A stretch of 64,000 nt of DNA from Selenomonadales bacterium (GCA_003150515.1 QALW01000021.1:1-64000); one strand, 5' to 3'. Positions 7,260 through 16,779 are shown, numbered from the stretch's first letter. The notes: a model not told the origin generated them from the sequence alone. Translations and numbers: made by a program.

Positions 7260-7343
7260 GCAAATACAGCTTGTTAACTACCTGTAAACCATTGATTTTA
7301 CTTGTTTTTTCAGAAAGTTCTGTAACACCACTCCGACCAGCAT

Positions 7344-7378
7344 AAAAAGTCCGAAAAGCTATTGTTTTCGGACTTTTT
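7344..7378. terminator. bidirectional terminator
   Basis: A perfect 14-bp stem (7344-7357 with 7365-7378) with A-rich and T-rich flanks can act in either direction. It is the first terminator downstream of the antitoxin gene on the minus strand. Confidence 0.75.
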
Positions 7379-7453
7379 ATTATTTTATATTCAGCCAATA
7401 CAAAATATTCGATTCTTAAATATTTATAGGAAAAGCAATCCAATCAATAAAAA

Positions 7454-7666
7454 TTATAGCCGCTCCTCATTAGCTGAGACAATATTTTCGGCTTTTAAAC
7501 GTCTTTCAGATTGGCCAATCAGAGTTTCAAATGTATCAATGCTTAATACGACAAGATCTCCTCTGCCGTTTTTGGTTATGTAAACAGGAAGCTTATACTT
7601 ATGGCAAAATTCAGAAATTTCATTATAGTTATTCCGCAAATCAGAACTAGGCCTTATTGAAGGCAT
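7454..7666 (-). CDS. orphan Phd/YefM-family antitoxin
   Basis: A 70-residue protein with the Phd/YefM N-terminal DNA-binding domain: IRPSSDLRNNYNEISEFC, then VYITKNGRGDLVVLSIDTFE. These antitoxins repress their own operon as dimers and neutralise a RelE/YoeB-type toxin with a disordered tail. Here the tail is short (family members are often 80-95 aa), and no RelE-like reading frame follows within the 230 bases before the next terminators, nor precedes it. It is either an orphan or what is left of a broken pair. The start has AGAGGTGA 7 bases upstream. Confidence 0.8.
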   Translation of the reverse strand: MPSIRPSSDLRNNYNEISEFCHKYKLPVYITKNGRGDLVVLSIDTFETLIGQSERRLKAENIVSANEERL

Positions 7667-7968
7667 TAGCGTTCACCTCTTAAATAAATTTTAGCATTGA
7701 AAAGCCAAACATAAAACTAAAGCAAGCCTCTGACACAAGCGAGTCTTTTGCGCTGTTCTGATAGCGGCAAACAATATGGAAGCAATAGGCTGCATTGGTA
7801 TGCCGGCCAATTACTAAGCTAAATTTATAATAACAAAATATTAATAACAGGTCAAGTATTTTTTCTATAAATATTTACATAATACTTAATTTGTAATGGT
7901 ATCCGCGTAAATTTGCTGCTATAGCGCAAAAAACAAGGAGCATAACCATTATGCTCCTTGTACTAAAA
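7667..7968. other. 302-bp spacer without genes
   Basis: AT-rich sequence with no open frame of note. It contains the upstream region of the antitoxin gene and, at its right end, the terminator of the large lipoprotein gene. Nothing else is recognised. Confidence 0.5.
7927..7960 (-). terminator. terminator of the surface-lipoprotein gene
   Basis: A 12-bp stem (7934-7945 with 7949-7960, loop CCA) is followed in the minus direction by TTTTTTG. It lies 9 bp after the stop codon of the 908-residue lipoprotein gene. Confidence 0.8.
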
Positions 7969-10695
7969 CTAATTTTTAATCAGTCTGTATCGGTATTCCG
8001 CGTCTTTATCGCCGGTATGGGGCACATTATAGGTCAATTCATATGTACAGCTGTCCGAATCATACCATGCCTGCCAATAATCATTTCCGCTTACTGATTG
8101 ATCTACCTTCTGCCATTGGCCGTCCAGCCATTGTTCAAGAGAGTAGCCTGAATAATGCTTGACGTTGGTAAATGTCAGAGGAACATAGCCCATGCCCCCT
8201 TTAACGGTTATTTCAGCGGCTGTATTGCCGCTGTCCTGCTCTTCAGCGCAGCGTATATATATGGGCGTATTTTTTTCTACGCTGCCCGTCTGCGCGCTGA
8301 CAGAATATTTGGCGCCTACGGCGTAAGCATAGGCAGGCTTGCTGGTGTTGAAATTCTCTGCCGGCATATTATTTATTATTTCGCTCGGACCATAATAATC
8401 GCTCTTGCTAACCGGTATATTAAGAAATTCAACCGTTCCGGTTACCGTGCTTCCCTTGAGAATAGTATTCCCCACTTCAGCCGGAGGGCTTAATTCCACA
8501 GCCACGCATGGTATATTGCCGTTCATAGTATGATAAAAGCTGAGACTGGGTTTGGTATAGGTTTTTCCATTTAGCTGCGCGTCATATGAAATGACGTTAA
8601 GCATTCTGTTGGCGCCGGGAGTTTTTTTCCAAAGCACGGGCTCATAGCCCATAAACGCTACCCACAGCCCCTCTCCCTCTATATCTATGCGCTGCATTTT
8701 ATTTTCATCACCTATATACCTGGCTTCGTTCAAAACGGGCAGAGCAAAATCTCCCGAATAGGTATTTTGCCCTAATGTTATAGAGACCGTGCCCATATCA
8801 TTTCCAACGGCCATAGAATCATAATGATTATCGTTATAATCATCTCCGCCGAATTGATAAAATGCCAGACGGTCAAAGGTGACGTCCTCCAGGAAAGTAT
8901 ATTTAAATGTATGATAAACTCTGGAAACATCGTTGGTGCGGGGCAGATTGGCCGTGAATTCATACTCTATTTTTCCGTCCAAGCTGAGGCCGCGGTATAT
9001 AACTTCGGTCAAATTGGGCCCCTGTTTGCGGAATTGAGTGCGCACCCGCTTATATGAAAGCATTCTCTCGCCTGGATAGCGAGTGTATACGAGCGCATTG
9101 CCGCCTCCTATATTTTCCGTCCAATTATATTTGCCGCCATAAATGGAGGTTACCAGCAAAGGACGAATATCCGTAATAAATCCCCGGTTTTGCGTCATTT
9201 CCGCTTCGTAGCAGAAGGATTCTCCAAAAGAGCCTATGGCGCTGGATTCCCATTGCTGATAATTTCCGCTCCAGCCGGCCAAACATAGCTGGGAATGGCT
9301 CGCTGCAAAAACGCCGCCCCATTTAGCGTATGTCATTGTAAATTCGTAGGTTACGCTGCTGTCGGCGGGTACTTCCAGATATGTATAGCCATGAAACCAG
9401 GTGCCCGCAAGATAGCATCTAGGCTCGGAGGGCTGATAATTGACAGGCTCATGCCAATTTTTACTAAGCTGTACCTGCACGCCTATCGGCTCCCCTGTTT
9501 CAGCGTCCCGCAAAAAAGGCGAACAGCCCAGCACGCCTAATTTGTTGGTCTTTATAAACTGTACGGGAATTTTTATTGGGTTTTTAGAGGTGTTCTGAAT
9601 GGTAAATTTCAGCCTGTCCATCTCATCCAGACGTTCTTCCTGATTAAAATCAGGCCCCATATATGTAAGCATATTATTTAAAGAAAAGCTTAAATAGCCT
9701 TTAGTAGTAAATTCAACCTTTTGTTCGCGCCCTTTTTTGGGGTGTATTTGAACAGCTGAGCCTACAGCCGCAGCGTTTTGCTCATATTCGCTCGCGTCCG
9801 CCAAAGAAGCGGAAACAGAGGGAATAACCACGCAATTCATGCCCACAAAATCAGCTTTGACTAATTGCAGGGAATTCATTATAAAGGTGATTGTCTTATT
9901 CTGCTGATTCAGGCTCATAGAAGCGCCCGCCTGATCGGGAAGCACAAAAGTCAGACCGTTTCCATTATCTGTTTTGGCGGTAATTGCCTTGCCGTCCTCC
10001 CTTTGTTCAAAAGCAGTATAATCAGAGCCCAGAGTTATGGAATATTCTATAGACGTATCATGCGCCTCGCCAGTTTTGCTCCAAAGATAAAAGCCCAGAG
10101 AAAAATATTTAGGCATAGCCGCAATTTCAATTCTGCCTGAAACATCGGATACGTCGGCAAAAACAAGATTCATTATATCTATACATTGCATATATCGGCC
10201 AGATTCTATAATGCGGGAAACGGCGGCGCTGTCGTCGTCTATGGGAAAGATGCCCCGTAATTCCTTATGCTCTCCATCCAGAGAAATAGAAAAATCCATG
10301 CCGTCAATTACGCTTAGCGAATCAATCAGGCTATTATCCTGACTGGCGGCTTCGGTCTGGGTTATCTCCTGTTCAATAGCGCCCGCTTTAATAATTCTTC
10401 CTTTTGTCGGCTCTATAGCCAGGCCATAATAACCGGTCTGTATATTCAACTGCGTGCCGCCAGCCATAGCGGCATAACCGTCTTTCCACCACATATATGA
10501 ATAATCCCGCACATCCGGCTGCTGGACGTATTCGGTTACCGGAGGAATCTGTATTTGGCCGTCCCCGGCGGATGCGGACGGAGAGACGGTATCGCTTGCT
10601 GAAGGGGAAACTGCTGGGCCGACGCAGCCAGCAAGCTGCAGCCCGCAAAACATACACGCGGCAATTCTGAATAGTTTAGAATATTTTTTATTCAT
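7969..10695 (-). CDS. large secreted lipoprotein of unknown function
   Basis: A 908-residue exported lipoprotein. The ATG at 10695 (GAAAGGAG site) opens a lipoprotein signal with lipobox LAGC, so Cys24 would be lipidated. A Ser/Pro/Ala-rich linker (about 25-50) precedes a long beta-rich region without transmembrane segments. I do not recognise a catalytic family. The many aromatic residues and beta-strand patterns (such as WYDSDSCTYELTYNV near the end) would suit a carbohydrate-binding or glycoside-processing surface protein. It is followed upstream by a solute-binding lipoprotein, two related surface proteins and a GH42 galactosidase on the same strand, which supports a glycan-related role by context only. 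Confidence 0.75.
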   Translation of the reverse strand: MNKKYSKLFRIAACMFCGLQLAGCVGPAVSPSASDTVSPSASAGDGQIQIPPVTEYVQQPDVRDYSYMWWKDGYAAMAGGTQLNIQTGYYGLAIEPTKGRIIKAGAIEQEITQTEAASQDNSLIDSLSVIDGMDFSISLDGEHKELRGIFPIDDDSAAVSRIIESGRYMQCIDIMNLVFADVSDVSGRIEIAAMPKYFSLGFYLWSKTGEAHDTSIEYSITLGSDYTAFEQREDGKAITAKTDNGNGLTFVLPDQAGASMSLNQQNKTITFIMNSLQLVKADFVGMNCVVIPSVSASLADASEYEQNAAAVGSAVQIHPKKGREQKVEFTTKGYLSFSLNNMLTYMGPDFNQEERLDEMDRLKFTIQNTSKNPIKIPVQFIKTNKLGVLGCSPFLRDAETGEPIGVQVQLSKNWHEPVNYQPSEPRCYLAGTWFHGYTYLEVPADSSVTYEFTMTYAKWGGVFAASHSQLCLAGWSGNYQQWESSAIGSFGESFCYEAEMTQNRGFITDIRPLLVTSIYGGKYNWTENIGGGNALVYTRYPGERMLSYKRVRTQFRKQGPNLTEVIYRGLSLDGKIEYEFTANLPRTNDVSRVYHTFKYTFLEDVTFDRLAFYQFGGDDYNDNHYDSMAVGNDMGTVSITLGQNTYSGDFALPVLNEARYIGDENKMQRIDIEGEGLWVAFMGYEPVLWKKTPGANRMLNVISYDAQLNGKTYTKPSLSFYHTMNGNIPCVAVELSPPAEVGNTILKGSTVTGTVEFLNIPVSKSDYYGPSEIINNMPAENFNTSKPAYAYAVGAKYSVSAQTGSVEKNTPIYIRCAEEQDSGNTAAEITVKGGMGYVPLTFTNVKHYSGYSLEQWLDGQWQKVDQSVSGNDYWQAWYDSDSCTYELTYNVPHTGDKDAEYRYRLIKN

Positions 10696-10937
10696 GCGTT
10701 CTCCTTTCAAGGGCGAAGAGACATTTGCGCAAATCGCGCACAAACGCACCGCGCCGTTTTAGCGCATATAAATTATGCTGATAAAAAGAAAGGGCGCGGA
10801 TAAACAGTTCGCAGAGAAGCGGGGATTTGTTCGCTGTATTTATGCAGGAATCAAACGCCCGAGCCGGCTGCTTTTGTCTATTCGCGCCGTATCTTCATAG
10901 AGCCAATGCCCTTAATCTCACTTACTATATCCGGCCG

Positions 10938-12458
10938 TTAAGAAAGCACATTCTGAGCGTCCTTAAGAGTGTTATTAAGCACATCTTTAACCGAAGCGAA
11001 GAACACTGCCGGCGTCATAGAGCCGTCTATGAAGGCTTCGTTATAAGTAAGATAAAGATTGGCAAGACATAATTGATTGCCGTCCACATCAAAAGTGGGA
11101 GTATTCCAGTATACAATAAAGGGCTCGGTTATGGTTTTGGATTTAAGCTGCTTAAGCACCTCTACCGACTGCTCATCGCAGGATACGCTGGTGGCATCCA
11201 ATTCAAATGAGGCCATGTTTTCCTCGCTGCTCGCCGCATATCTGGGAACGCAATATTCGCTTAAAACCTGTACTGAACCTGCCGGATTGGAGGTGTTTTT
11301 AAATACGCAGTAAGGCACGAACCAGTTGCGGGAAGAGACGTAATCGTCTGCCCTGGGCCCCTTGGGCACCATTATAATGCCGTATTCCGGATAGCTGCCC
11401 TCCGCTACCATTTTGTTGGCGCGGTTGACATAGGTGGTCATAAGGGCTACTTTGCCTTCGCGGAATTTAACATCTTCAAAATCCCAGCACTGAGAGAACA
11501 TCAGGTTCTGTCTGCCCAGTTTCAAAAAGAAATCCCACGCTTCTAAAGCATTAGCCGAATCTCCCGAAAACTGATAGTAGGTTTTGCCCGTATCAGCGTC
11601 CTGCACCTCAGAGAGAATGGCGGCGTTATTGCTGGCGGTAAGATTCCACATAAGGAAATTGTTCTCTCCAATATGTATGCCGTAGGTGTCGTTGTCCAAA
11701 TCTGTGCAGGCCACGGCGATTTCTTCAAATTTATCCCAGGTCCATTCGCCGTCGTTGTACATTTTGTACATATCGTCGTCCGAATATCCGTGCTGCGCCA
11801 GAATAGATTTATTGAAGAAAGTAACCTGACTGAAGGAAATTTCATCAAAACCGTCTATGTTAGGAACGGAAAAATACAGCGAGCCGTCGAAAGTAGTGAT
11901 TTCCTGACTGGAGAGATCAAACCAGTCGGCGTCGCTGAAATCAGCGTATTCGCCGTAATTGCTCAAAGGCTCCAAAATACTGCCCGCAAGTTTGTTGTAA
12001 TAATAATGGCTGTAGATAGTAAACGGGCCTCCGGCATTGAAAATATCCGCAAGCGGATTGCCTGAAAACGCCGCCTGAGCAAAGGAAACAACCCAGTCTC
12101 CCCCGCCCTGAACATATTCTATCTTTATACCGTATTTAGACTGATAATCGTTGCGCCTGTTGATTGCAAAATCTCTTCGGCCTTCGTCCAGTTCTGACGC
12201 AAAAGGATCGTTGGAATCTGTTGTATTAACGGTAAAATACCTATAAGTTTCCCCTTCCTTAATTGCGTTCTTTAATTGCCCGCTGCGCGGTCTGAGATAG
12301 GGTGATTGCGTATCATTCGTTGCGCCGCCCGTCTGGCCTCCGTCGGGCGCGGGAGTGGCAGTCGCGGACGCGCCTGTATCTCCGCAGCCTGAAAACATGC
12401 CCAGAATAAATATGATACACAGCGCGCATATAATTAATCTGCAACCTTTTTTCATCAT
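10938..12458 (-). CDS. ABC-type extracellular solute-binding lipoprotein (family 1)
   Basis: A 506-residue lipoprotein: signal with MFSGC so Cys25 is lipidated, a Thr/Ala/Gly-rich linker, then a two-lobe periplasmic-binding fold typical of sugar binders. Recognisable blocks are GKVALMTTYVNRAN (about 340), the WTWDKFEEIA helix and YGIIMVPKGPRADDY. Family members capture oligosaccharides and hand them to permeases. No permease or ATPase gene is in the window, so it must rely on components elsewhere or serve as a receptor. It lies 9 bp downstream of the anchored surface protein gene, with an AAGGGAG site, so the two probably share a transcript. Confidence 0.88.
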   Translation of the reverse strand: MMKKGCRLIICALCIIFILGMFSGCGDTGASATATPAPDGGQTGGATNDTQSPYLRPRSGQLKNAIKEGETYRYFTVNTTDSNDPFASELDEGRRDFAINRRNDYQSKYGIKIEYVQGGGDWVVSFAQAAFSGNPLADIFNAGGPFTIYSHYYYNKLAGSILEPLSNYGEYADFSDADWFDLSSQEITTFDGSLYFSVPNIDGFDEISFSQVTFFNKSILAQHGYSDDDMYKMYNDGEWTWDKFEEIAVACTDLDNDTYGIHIGENNFLMWNLTASNNAAILSEVQDADTGKTYYQFSGDSANALEAWDFFLKLGRQNLMFSQCWDFEDVKFREGKVALMTTYVNRANKMVAEGSYPEYGIIMVPKGPRADDYVSSRNWFVPYCVFKNTSNPAGSVQVLSEYCVPRYAASSEENMASFELDATSVSCDEQSVEVLKQLKSKTITEPFIVYWNTPTFDVDGNQLCLANLYLTYNEAFIDGSMTPAVFFASVKDVLNNTLKDAQNVLS

Positions 12459-12467
12459 TTTTCTCCC

Positions 12468-13229
12468 TTATTTACGTTTGCGCGCAAAGGCAACTCCGCC
12501 CAAGCCGGCAAACGCCGCTACGGTATAAGCAACCATGCTTAAATCGCCCTCATTGCCCGAAGGATCTTTTTCTCCGTCCTCGCCGGGAGTATATTTTCCG
12601 CTGAAGGCATATATTTCGCCGTAAGAGCAGCTGCCCTCAGAACCCACGCTGAAAATTAAAGTCTGCACCGTCATATTGGCAGTATCAAAGACAGCGGCGT
12701 CTGCGTCATTGGATATGAAATTATCATAGGGGAAATAAAGATAGCCTTTAAAATTAGCGGGAATAGTTATGGCCGACTGATTAGTCGCTTCAAGATAGAA
12801 AGTAGTAACAGAAGTTACTTTGCCTGCCTTATCCACAAGCAAAACAGTTTTATTTTCGGCCAGAATGTGATTTGTTCCAGTATCGGCGTTAAATCCGCAG
12901 CAGATAACAGCCTGCGCTTCTGTTTCAACATAGAAACCCAAACCGTCGGCGCTCTTCAAAACATTCATCTGCTCTTCATTAAAGCTGGGAAAAGCTCCCC
13001 ACGCGCCTGTGGGAATGGTCACCAAACCATTGCTTACCGTTACCTTCTGGTTGGCGTCTACGCCCCAAAAGCCTAAATCGGCATAAGTTTTTTCTCCGTC
13101 CTCCAGCGCTGTAAAATCCGTAAGCGCGGTAGTGGTAATGCCTTTAGGCGCCACTGGAGCGGCAAGAGAGGCTGCGCCTAAAGAAAGAATCAAGAGCGCG
13201 GCTGCTAAAACAACAACTGCTTTTTTCAT
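12468..13229 (-). CDS. C-terminally anchored surface protein
   Basis: A 253-residue protein with an N-terminal signal peptide (KKAVVVLAAALLILSLGAASLAAP), a beta-rich ectodomain, an acidic linker, and a C-terminal hydrophobic helix closed by RKRK. That end resembles a sorting signal, but no LPxTG-like box is obvious, only GDLS before the helix. The domain around IPANFKGYLYFPYD is echoed in the next lipoprotein (IPAGFEGWVYYPLE), so both share a module, perhaps a carbohydrate-binding one. The function is unknown. The start has an AGGAGG site. Confidence 0.75.
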   Translation of the reverse strand: MKKAVVVLAAALLILSLGAASLAAPVAPKGITTTALTDFTALEDGEKTYADLGFWGVDANQKVTVSNGLVTIPTGAWGAFPSFNEEQMNVLKSADGLGFYVETEAQAVICCGFNADTGTNHILAENKTVLLVDKAGKVTSVTTFYLEATNQSAITIPANFKGYLYFPYDNFISNDADAAVFDTANMTVQTLIFSVGSEGSCSYGEIYAFSGKYTPGEDGEKDPSGNEGDLSMVAYTVAAFAGLGGVAFARKRK

Positions 13230-13320
13230 AATGTTCCTCCTAAAAAAATAAATATATTAACAAGGAAATTTTCCTTATTAAACTTTAATAAGCTCACGCA
13301 AGCAAAGAAGGGCATATATT

Positions 13321-13345
13321 CGGGCGGCGGAAACTCCGCCGCCCG
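13321..13345 (-). terminator. GC-rich hairpin after the small lipoprotein gene
   Basis: A perfect 10-bp stem (13321-13330 with 13336-13345, loop AAACT). In the minus direction it is followed by AATATATG, a weak T-run. It separates the lipoprotein gene at 13358 from the surface-protein gene downstream. Confidence 0.6.
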
Positions 13346-13357
13346 TTTATAAATTCA

Positions 13358-14215
13358 TTACTCTTCAGGATGAGCCAGGCAAAGTTCGTCTAAAATAATG
13401 GTTTCGGCCAGAGTAGCGTCTGCAAAACGGATATCCAGGCTGATAGTATCCACGTTCTGCAATTCTTCTTTGGAAAGAGTAGTGCCTTCCCACCAGGGGA
13501 TTTGCCCTTCGAGAGGATAATACACCCAGCCCTCAAAGCCGGCGGGAATATCCAGGCTGGTGTCGCCCGTCCCGTTATTCAAATTAACATCGGCCGCGTC
13601 AGAAGTGAAAACCAGTTCCTCTTCTCCCTGGGCCGTAATGAGCTTCGCTCCCTCAGGATTAAGGCAGCCGTTTTTCAGAGGCTCGCTGACTACCAGCACT
13701 ACGGCTATGGAAACATCGCTCTCCCCTTTGTTATTCACCCACATACGCAGATAGCTATAATCTTTCGCCTGCTTAAAGCCATCTGTTATATTGCCCGTTT
13801 CCTTTTCAAGCTGCATAGAAATGACGCCGTTGGACTGCATAAAAGCTATATCCATGCATAGAGCTTTACCCGATTGAGCAAAAGCGCCTGTTTCAAAGGT
13901 TATTTGGGGCACGGTATAAGAATAATTGGAAAGATCAAAGAATTTTATTCCCTGGCTTTCATTTTCAAAATTCACAAGGCTAACACCCTCGCTTATTTCT
14001 ATACGCCCATCCGTAACCGATTGAGAGGGAGTTTGCGCAGGCGATGTTGCTTCCTTAGTAGGTTCGGGATTATTCGTTTGTTCCGCTGAAGCTGAATTAG
14101 TGGAAAATGTCTCAAAAGAAGCAGAAGCGGACGGCTGATTCTGACCGCCGCAGGAGGTGAGTGAAAGCGCCGCTGTTAAAAAAAGAACCGTTAGCAATAA
14201 AAACTGCTTTTTCAT
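13358..14215 (-). CDS. small surface lipoprotein sharing a module with its neighbour
   Basis: A 285-residue lipoprotein. The ATG at 14215 is used because GAGGAG precedes it; an alternative start lies 5 codons upstream. The lipobox is LTSC with Cys22, then a Ser/Thr/Glu-rich linker (about 25-75) and a beta-sandwich-like domain ending in LDELCLAHPEE. The piece IPAGFEGWVYYPLE corresponds to IPANFKGYLYFPYD in the anchored protein at 12468. This pattern recalls non-catalytic carbohydrate-binding domains, but no family can be named. It lies between the galactosidase and the solute-binding protein genes on the same strand. Confidence 0.7.
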   Translation of the reverse strand: MKKQFLLLTVLFLTAALSLTSCGGQNQPSASASFETFSTNSASAEQTNNPEPTKEATSPAQTPSQSVTDGRIEISEGVSLVNFENESQGIKFFDLSNYSYTVPQITFETGAFAQSGKALCMDIAFMQSNGVISMQLEKETGNITDGFKQAKDYSYLRMWVNNKGESDVSIAVVLVVSEPLKNGCLNPEGAKLITAQGEEELVFTSDAADVNLNNGTGDTSLDIPAGFEGWVYYPLEGQIPWWEGTTLSKEELQNVDTISLDIRFADATLAETIILDELCLAHPEE

Positions 14216-14364
14216 AATTGCTCTCCTCAATATTGATTTATGTAACTTATTAAAACTCCACTAAGTATAACCACTTAAACTACCGTTGTCAATACCTTAG
14301 TTAAATTTTTTTAATAAAATATTAATATTATGCTATTCTGTATATTGATTTTTGAAAGGCAACT

Positions 14365-16368
14365 TTAAATAGAGAGCGGGCTATCTAAAATTACGACTTC
14401 ATATCCGAAAGGCGCCAGCTCTCTTTTGCCTGCCGAAACCTTTGAATGGGAGAAAATCTCATATCCGTCTGAGGGCAGCAGATAACGGCCCCCTTCCCCG
14501 TTTCCGTTTATAGCGGTAATAATCTCATATTCACCCGTCCGGTATATGAGAGTGGTGCCCGATTGCGCTGTAAAGCGGTCGGTTACTCTCGCCTCATCGG
14601 CATAATGTTCTATAATGCTCTGCCAAAGCATTCTGCCTTCCTCTATTTTGATATCAGGCATAGCGCCCATAAGCACAATTTTACCCTTGCCCAGCTTTTT
14701 TTCAGTTATAAAAGCACAGCCGGGAGTACGGCCTCCTTCAACAGCGCCCATAACGTCAGCGCCGTTTGTTTCTAAAGCGCAGCCGTGCAGGATAAGAGGA
14801 GCGGTTAAATGCTTAAAGCGTCCGGACGCTCCTGTATTGCTCATAGGATAGAAATACTTCACTTTAACTCCTGCGAGCGTTTCTAAATTGGAAAGACAGC
14901 AGTCGGTATGCACGGTGTGCTCTTCAGTGCGGTAGCCGCTCATAGGACCGACGATCCATATGCCTCCGTTCCGCACGAATTGCTCCGCTTTTCGCATATA
15001 GCTTTCGGAAAGATAGGGCAAAAACGGAGTTAGCAGCAGCTTATAGCCTTCCAGGGAGGCGTCCTGGCCGATTAAATCCCTATGCAGGCCTAAAGCCTCC
15101 AAATTTTCATGCAGCCTGAGCATTGTTTCAAAATATCCTTCTCCCTCCAGAAGAGGCTCTGTAAAGAAAAACAGCCGGGCCTGCTCAGAATAAGTCATAG
15201 CCACCTGTGGACGCTTATGCCTGGTGCGCAGAAAATAAGGCTGTATCAGCTCGCGCATCTTTTCTACTCTTTTAACTTGTTCCAATCCCAATTCCGGCTG
15301 GCCCCAGGCGGAAATCAAACTGCCGTGAGTCTGCTCCATTCCCGCCCGCTGCTGCCTGAACAGCCAGTAGGAAAATCCAAACGCTCCGCTGGCATATGCG
15401 CCCAGCGCTTCAATTTCCAAAAAGCCCTCTCTGTGCGGACGCGTAGTAAGAGTTAAATTACCCGCATAACTGGGGCTGGTTTCAGTAACAAAAAATTGAC
15501 CGTCCTGTTTCATGGCGCGGTAAAGGTCGTAACTGAAAAGCCATATGTTATAGCCGTCGTCCTGGGTGTATCCGTTCATGGAAGTAAAATCCAATTTGGA
15601 AAACAGCGCGTGCGTATCCAGCGCAAAGCTTATATGTACGTCATGGGTAATGGGTGCGGAACTGAATCTGCGGATTATCTGCGCCTGTTCGTGAGCAAAT
15701 TCATTTACCGTTTCTCTGGAAAAACGGCGGTAATTGCTCATCAGAGAGGAATTGTGAATGACCGGAGGACTTAATGGCTGAACCACTTCCTCAAAGCTGT
15801 TATAATATTCGCTCCAAATTTCCGTGCCCCATGCCTGATTTAAATTCTCAATAGTGCCGTATTTATTCTTAAGCCATTTATGCCAGAGCTTGCGGCATTC
15901 TTCGCATACGCATTCCCCCACCAGCGCTTTAAGCTCATTATCAAGCTGCCAGGCTATAACGCCCGGATTATTTTGCAGAGCCTTGGCCATAGCCTCAATA
16001 ATCTTAAGGCCCCGTTCTCTTAAAAAGGGATTATTTGTACATACATGCTGCCGGGCGCCGTGAATGTATTTATTCCCGTATATATCGGTCACCAGACGCT
16101 CGGGATGACCGTGAGTAAGCCATATAGGCGGAGTGGGCGTAGGAGTACACATAATAGTATAAATTCCTTCGCTATATAGCCTGTCGACCACCCTAACAAA
16201 AAATGATACGTCTATTTCATCCGGCCTGGGCTCCATAAAATGCCATGCGAACTCCCCCATTCTGACAAGATTTATCCCGCATTCTTTCATAATGAGTATA
16301 TCCTTTTCTATTTCCTCTTCAGGCCAGAGTTCGGGATAATACGCGACGCAGTGAAAAAGCTTTTCCAT
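14365..16368 (-). CDS. beta-galactosidase, glycoside hydrolase family 42
   Basis: A 667-residue GH42 enzyme that cleaves terminal beta-D-galactosides with retention of configuration. The acid/base is Glu145 in WQLDNE and the nucleophile Glu296 in FFVTETSPS. Cys110, Cys153, Cys155 and Cys158 match the structural zinc site of the family. Domains follow the standard order: TIM barrel to about 390, then the Rossmann-like trimerisation domain (LLTPFLPYLSE), then a small beta domain. There is no signal peptide, so it acts in the cytosol on imported oligosaccharides, in line with the solute-binding protein downstream. The start is preceded by AAGGAGG. Confidence 0.95.
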   Translation of the reverse strand: MEKLFHCVAYYPELWPEEEIEKDILIMKECGINLVRMGEFAWHFMEPRPDEIDVSFFVRVVDRLYSEGIYTIMCTPTPTPPIWLTHGHPERLVTDIYGNKYIHGARQHVCTNNPFLRERGLKIIEAMAKALQNNPGVIAWQLDNELKALVGECVCEECRKLWHKWLKNKYGTIENLNQAWGTEIWSEYYNSFEEVVQPLSPPVIHNSSLMSNYRRFSRETVNEFAHEQAQIIRRFSSAPITHDVHISFALDTHALFSKLDFTSMNGYTQDDGYNIWLFSYDLYRAMKQDGQFFVTETSPSYAGNLTLTTRPHREGFLEIEALGAYASGAFGFSYWLFRQQRAGMEQTHGSLISAWGQPELGLEQVKRVEKMRELIQPYFLRTRHKRPQVAMTYSEQARLFFFTEPLLEGEGYFETMLRLHENLEALGLHRDLIGQDASLEGYKLLLTPFLPYLSESYMRKAEQFVRNGGIWIVGPMSGYRTEEHTVHTDCCLSNLETLAGVKVKYFYPMSNTGASGRFKHLTAPLILHGCALETNGADVMGAVEGGRTPGCAFITEKKLGKGKIVLMGAMPDIKIEEGRMLWQSIIEHYADEARVTDRFTAQSGTTLIYRTGEYEIITAINGNGEGGRYLLPSDGYEIFSHSKVSAGKRELAPFGYEVVILDSPLSI

Positions 16369-16430
16369 ATTCAGCCCTCCTTAAATTAAAGGTATTTTAC
16401 CTTTTCCCCAATGCTAAGTCAATACTAAAA

Positions 16431-16460
16431 ATAAAAAACCCGAAGGGAAATTCCTTCGGG
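16431..16460 (-). terminator. terminator of the coat-gene transcript
   Basis: Stem CCCGAAGG (16439-16446) with CCTTCGGG (16453-16460), followed on the minus strand by GTTTTTTATTTTT-like sequence. It lies downstream of the coat-protein gene at 16525. Confidence 0.8.
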
Positions 16461-16524
16461 CGTAAAACGATATTATAAATGACTTCGGAGCTTCAAGAAG
16501 CGTTAAGCGCTCCTCTAAAAACGC

Positions 16525-16779
16525 TCAGCCCTGAGCAAACTGCTGCTTGACCTGATCAATTTGCTGCTGAGGCGCCTGCTGCATCTGATACCAGCCTTTT
16601 TGAGACATTTGACTGAAAATATCGTTCTGCATTTTCAGCGTATCGCTTAAAGCGTTATCAAACGTGCAATGCACGTTAGCGGTTTCAGATTCTATAGTGC
16701 CGTGCATATATAAATCGCACGCGCCTTTGGTTGTAAGCAATATATCTTCGAGCAATGCCTTATCATCCATATTTTTCAT
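16525..16779 (-). CDS. CotF-type spore coat protein
   Basis: An 84-residue helical protein resembling the Coat_F/YhcQ family: DKALLEDILLTTKGACDLYMHG, then a helix leading to FSQMSQKGWYQMQQAPQQQ. The MSQKGWY patch and Gln-rich tail are typical. Such proteins are made in the mother cell and deposited in the spore coat. It lies 54 bp after a second, shorter coat-type gene and just downstream of sigG on the same strand. An alternative start three codons in (MDDKALL) has a better ribosome-site distance. Confidence 0.85.
   Translation of the reverse strand: MKNMDDKALLEDILLTTKGACDLYMHGTIESETANVHCTFDNALSDTLKMQNDIFSQMSQKGWYQMQQAPQQQIDQVKQQFAQG

Noticed and set aside
7204..7443. 79-codon minus-strand frame as possible toxin partner of the antitoxin
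   Set aside because: It runs through two terminators, lacks a ribosome site and has no RelE or Doc-like residues.
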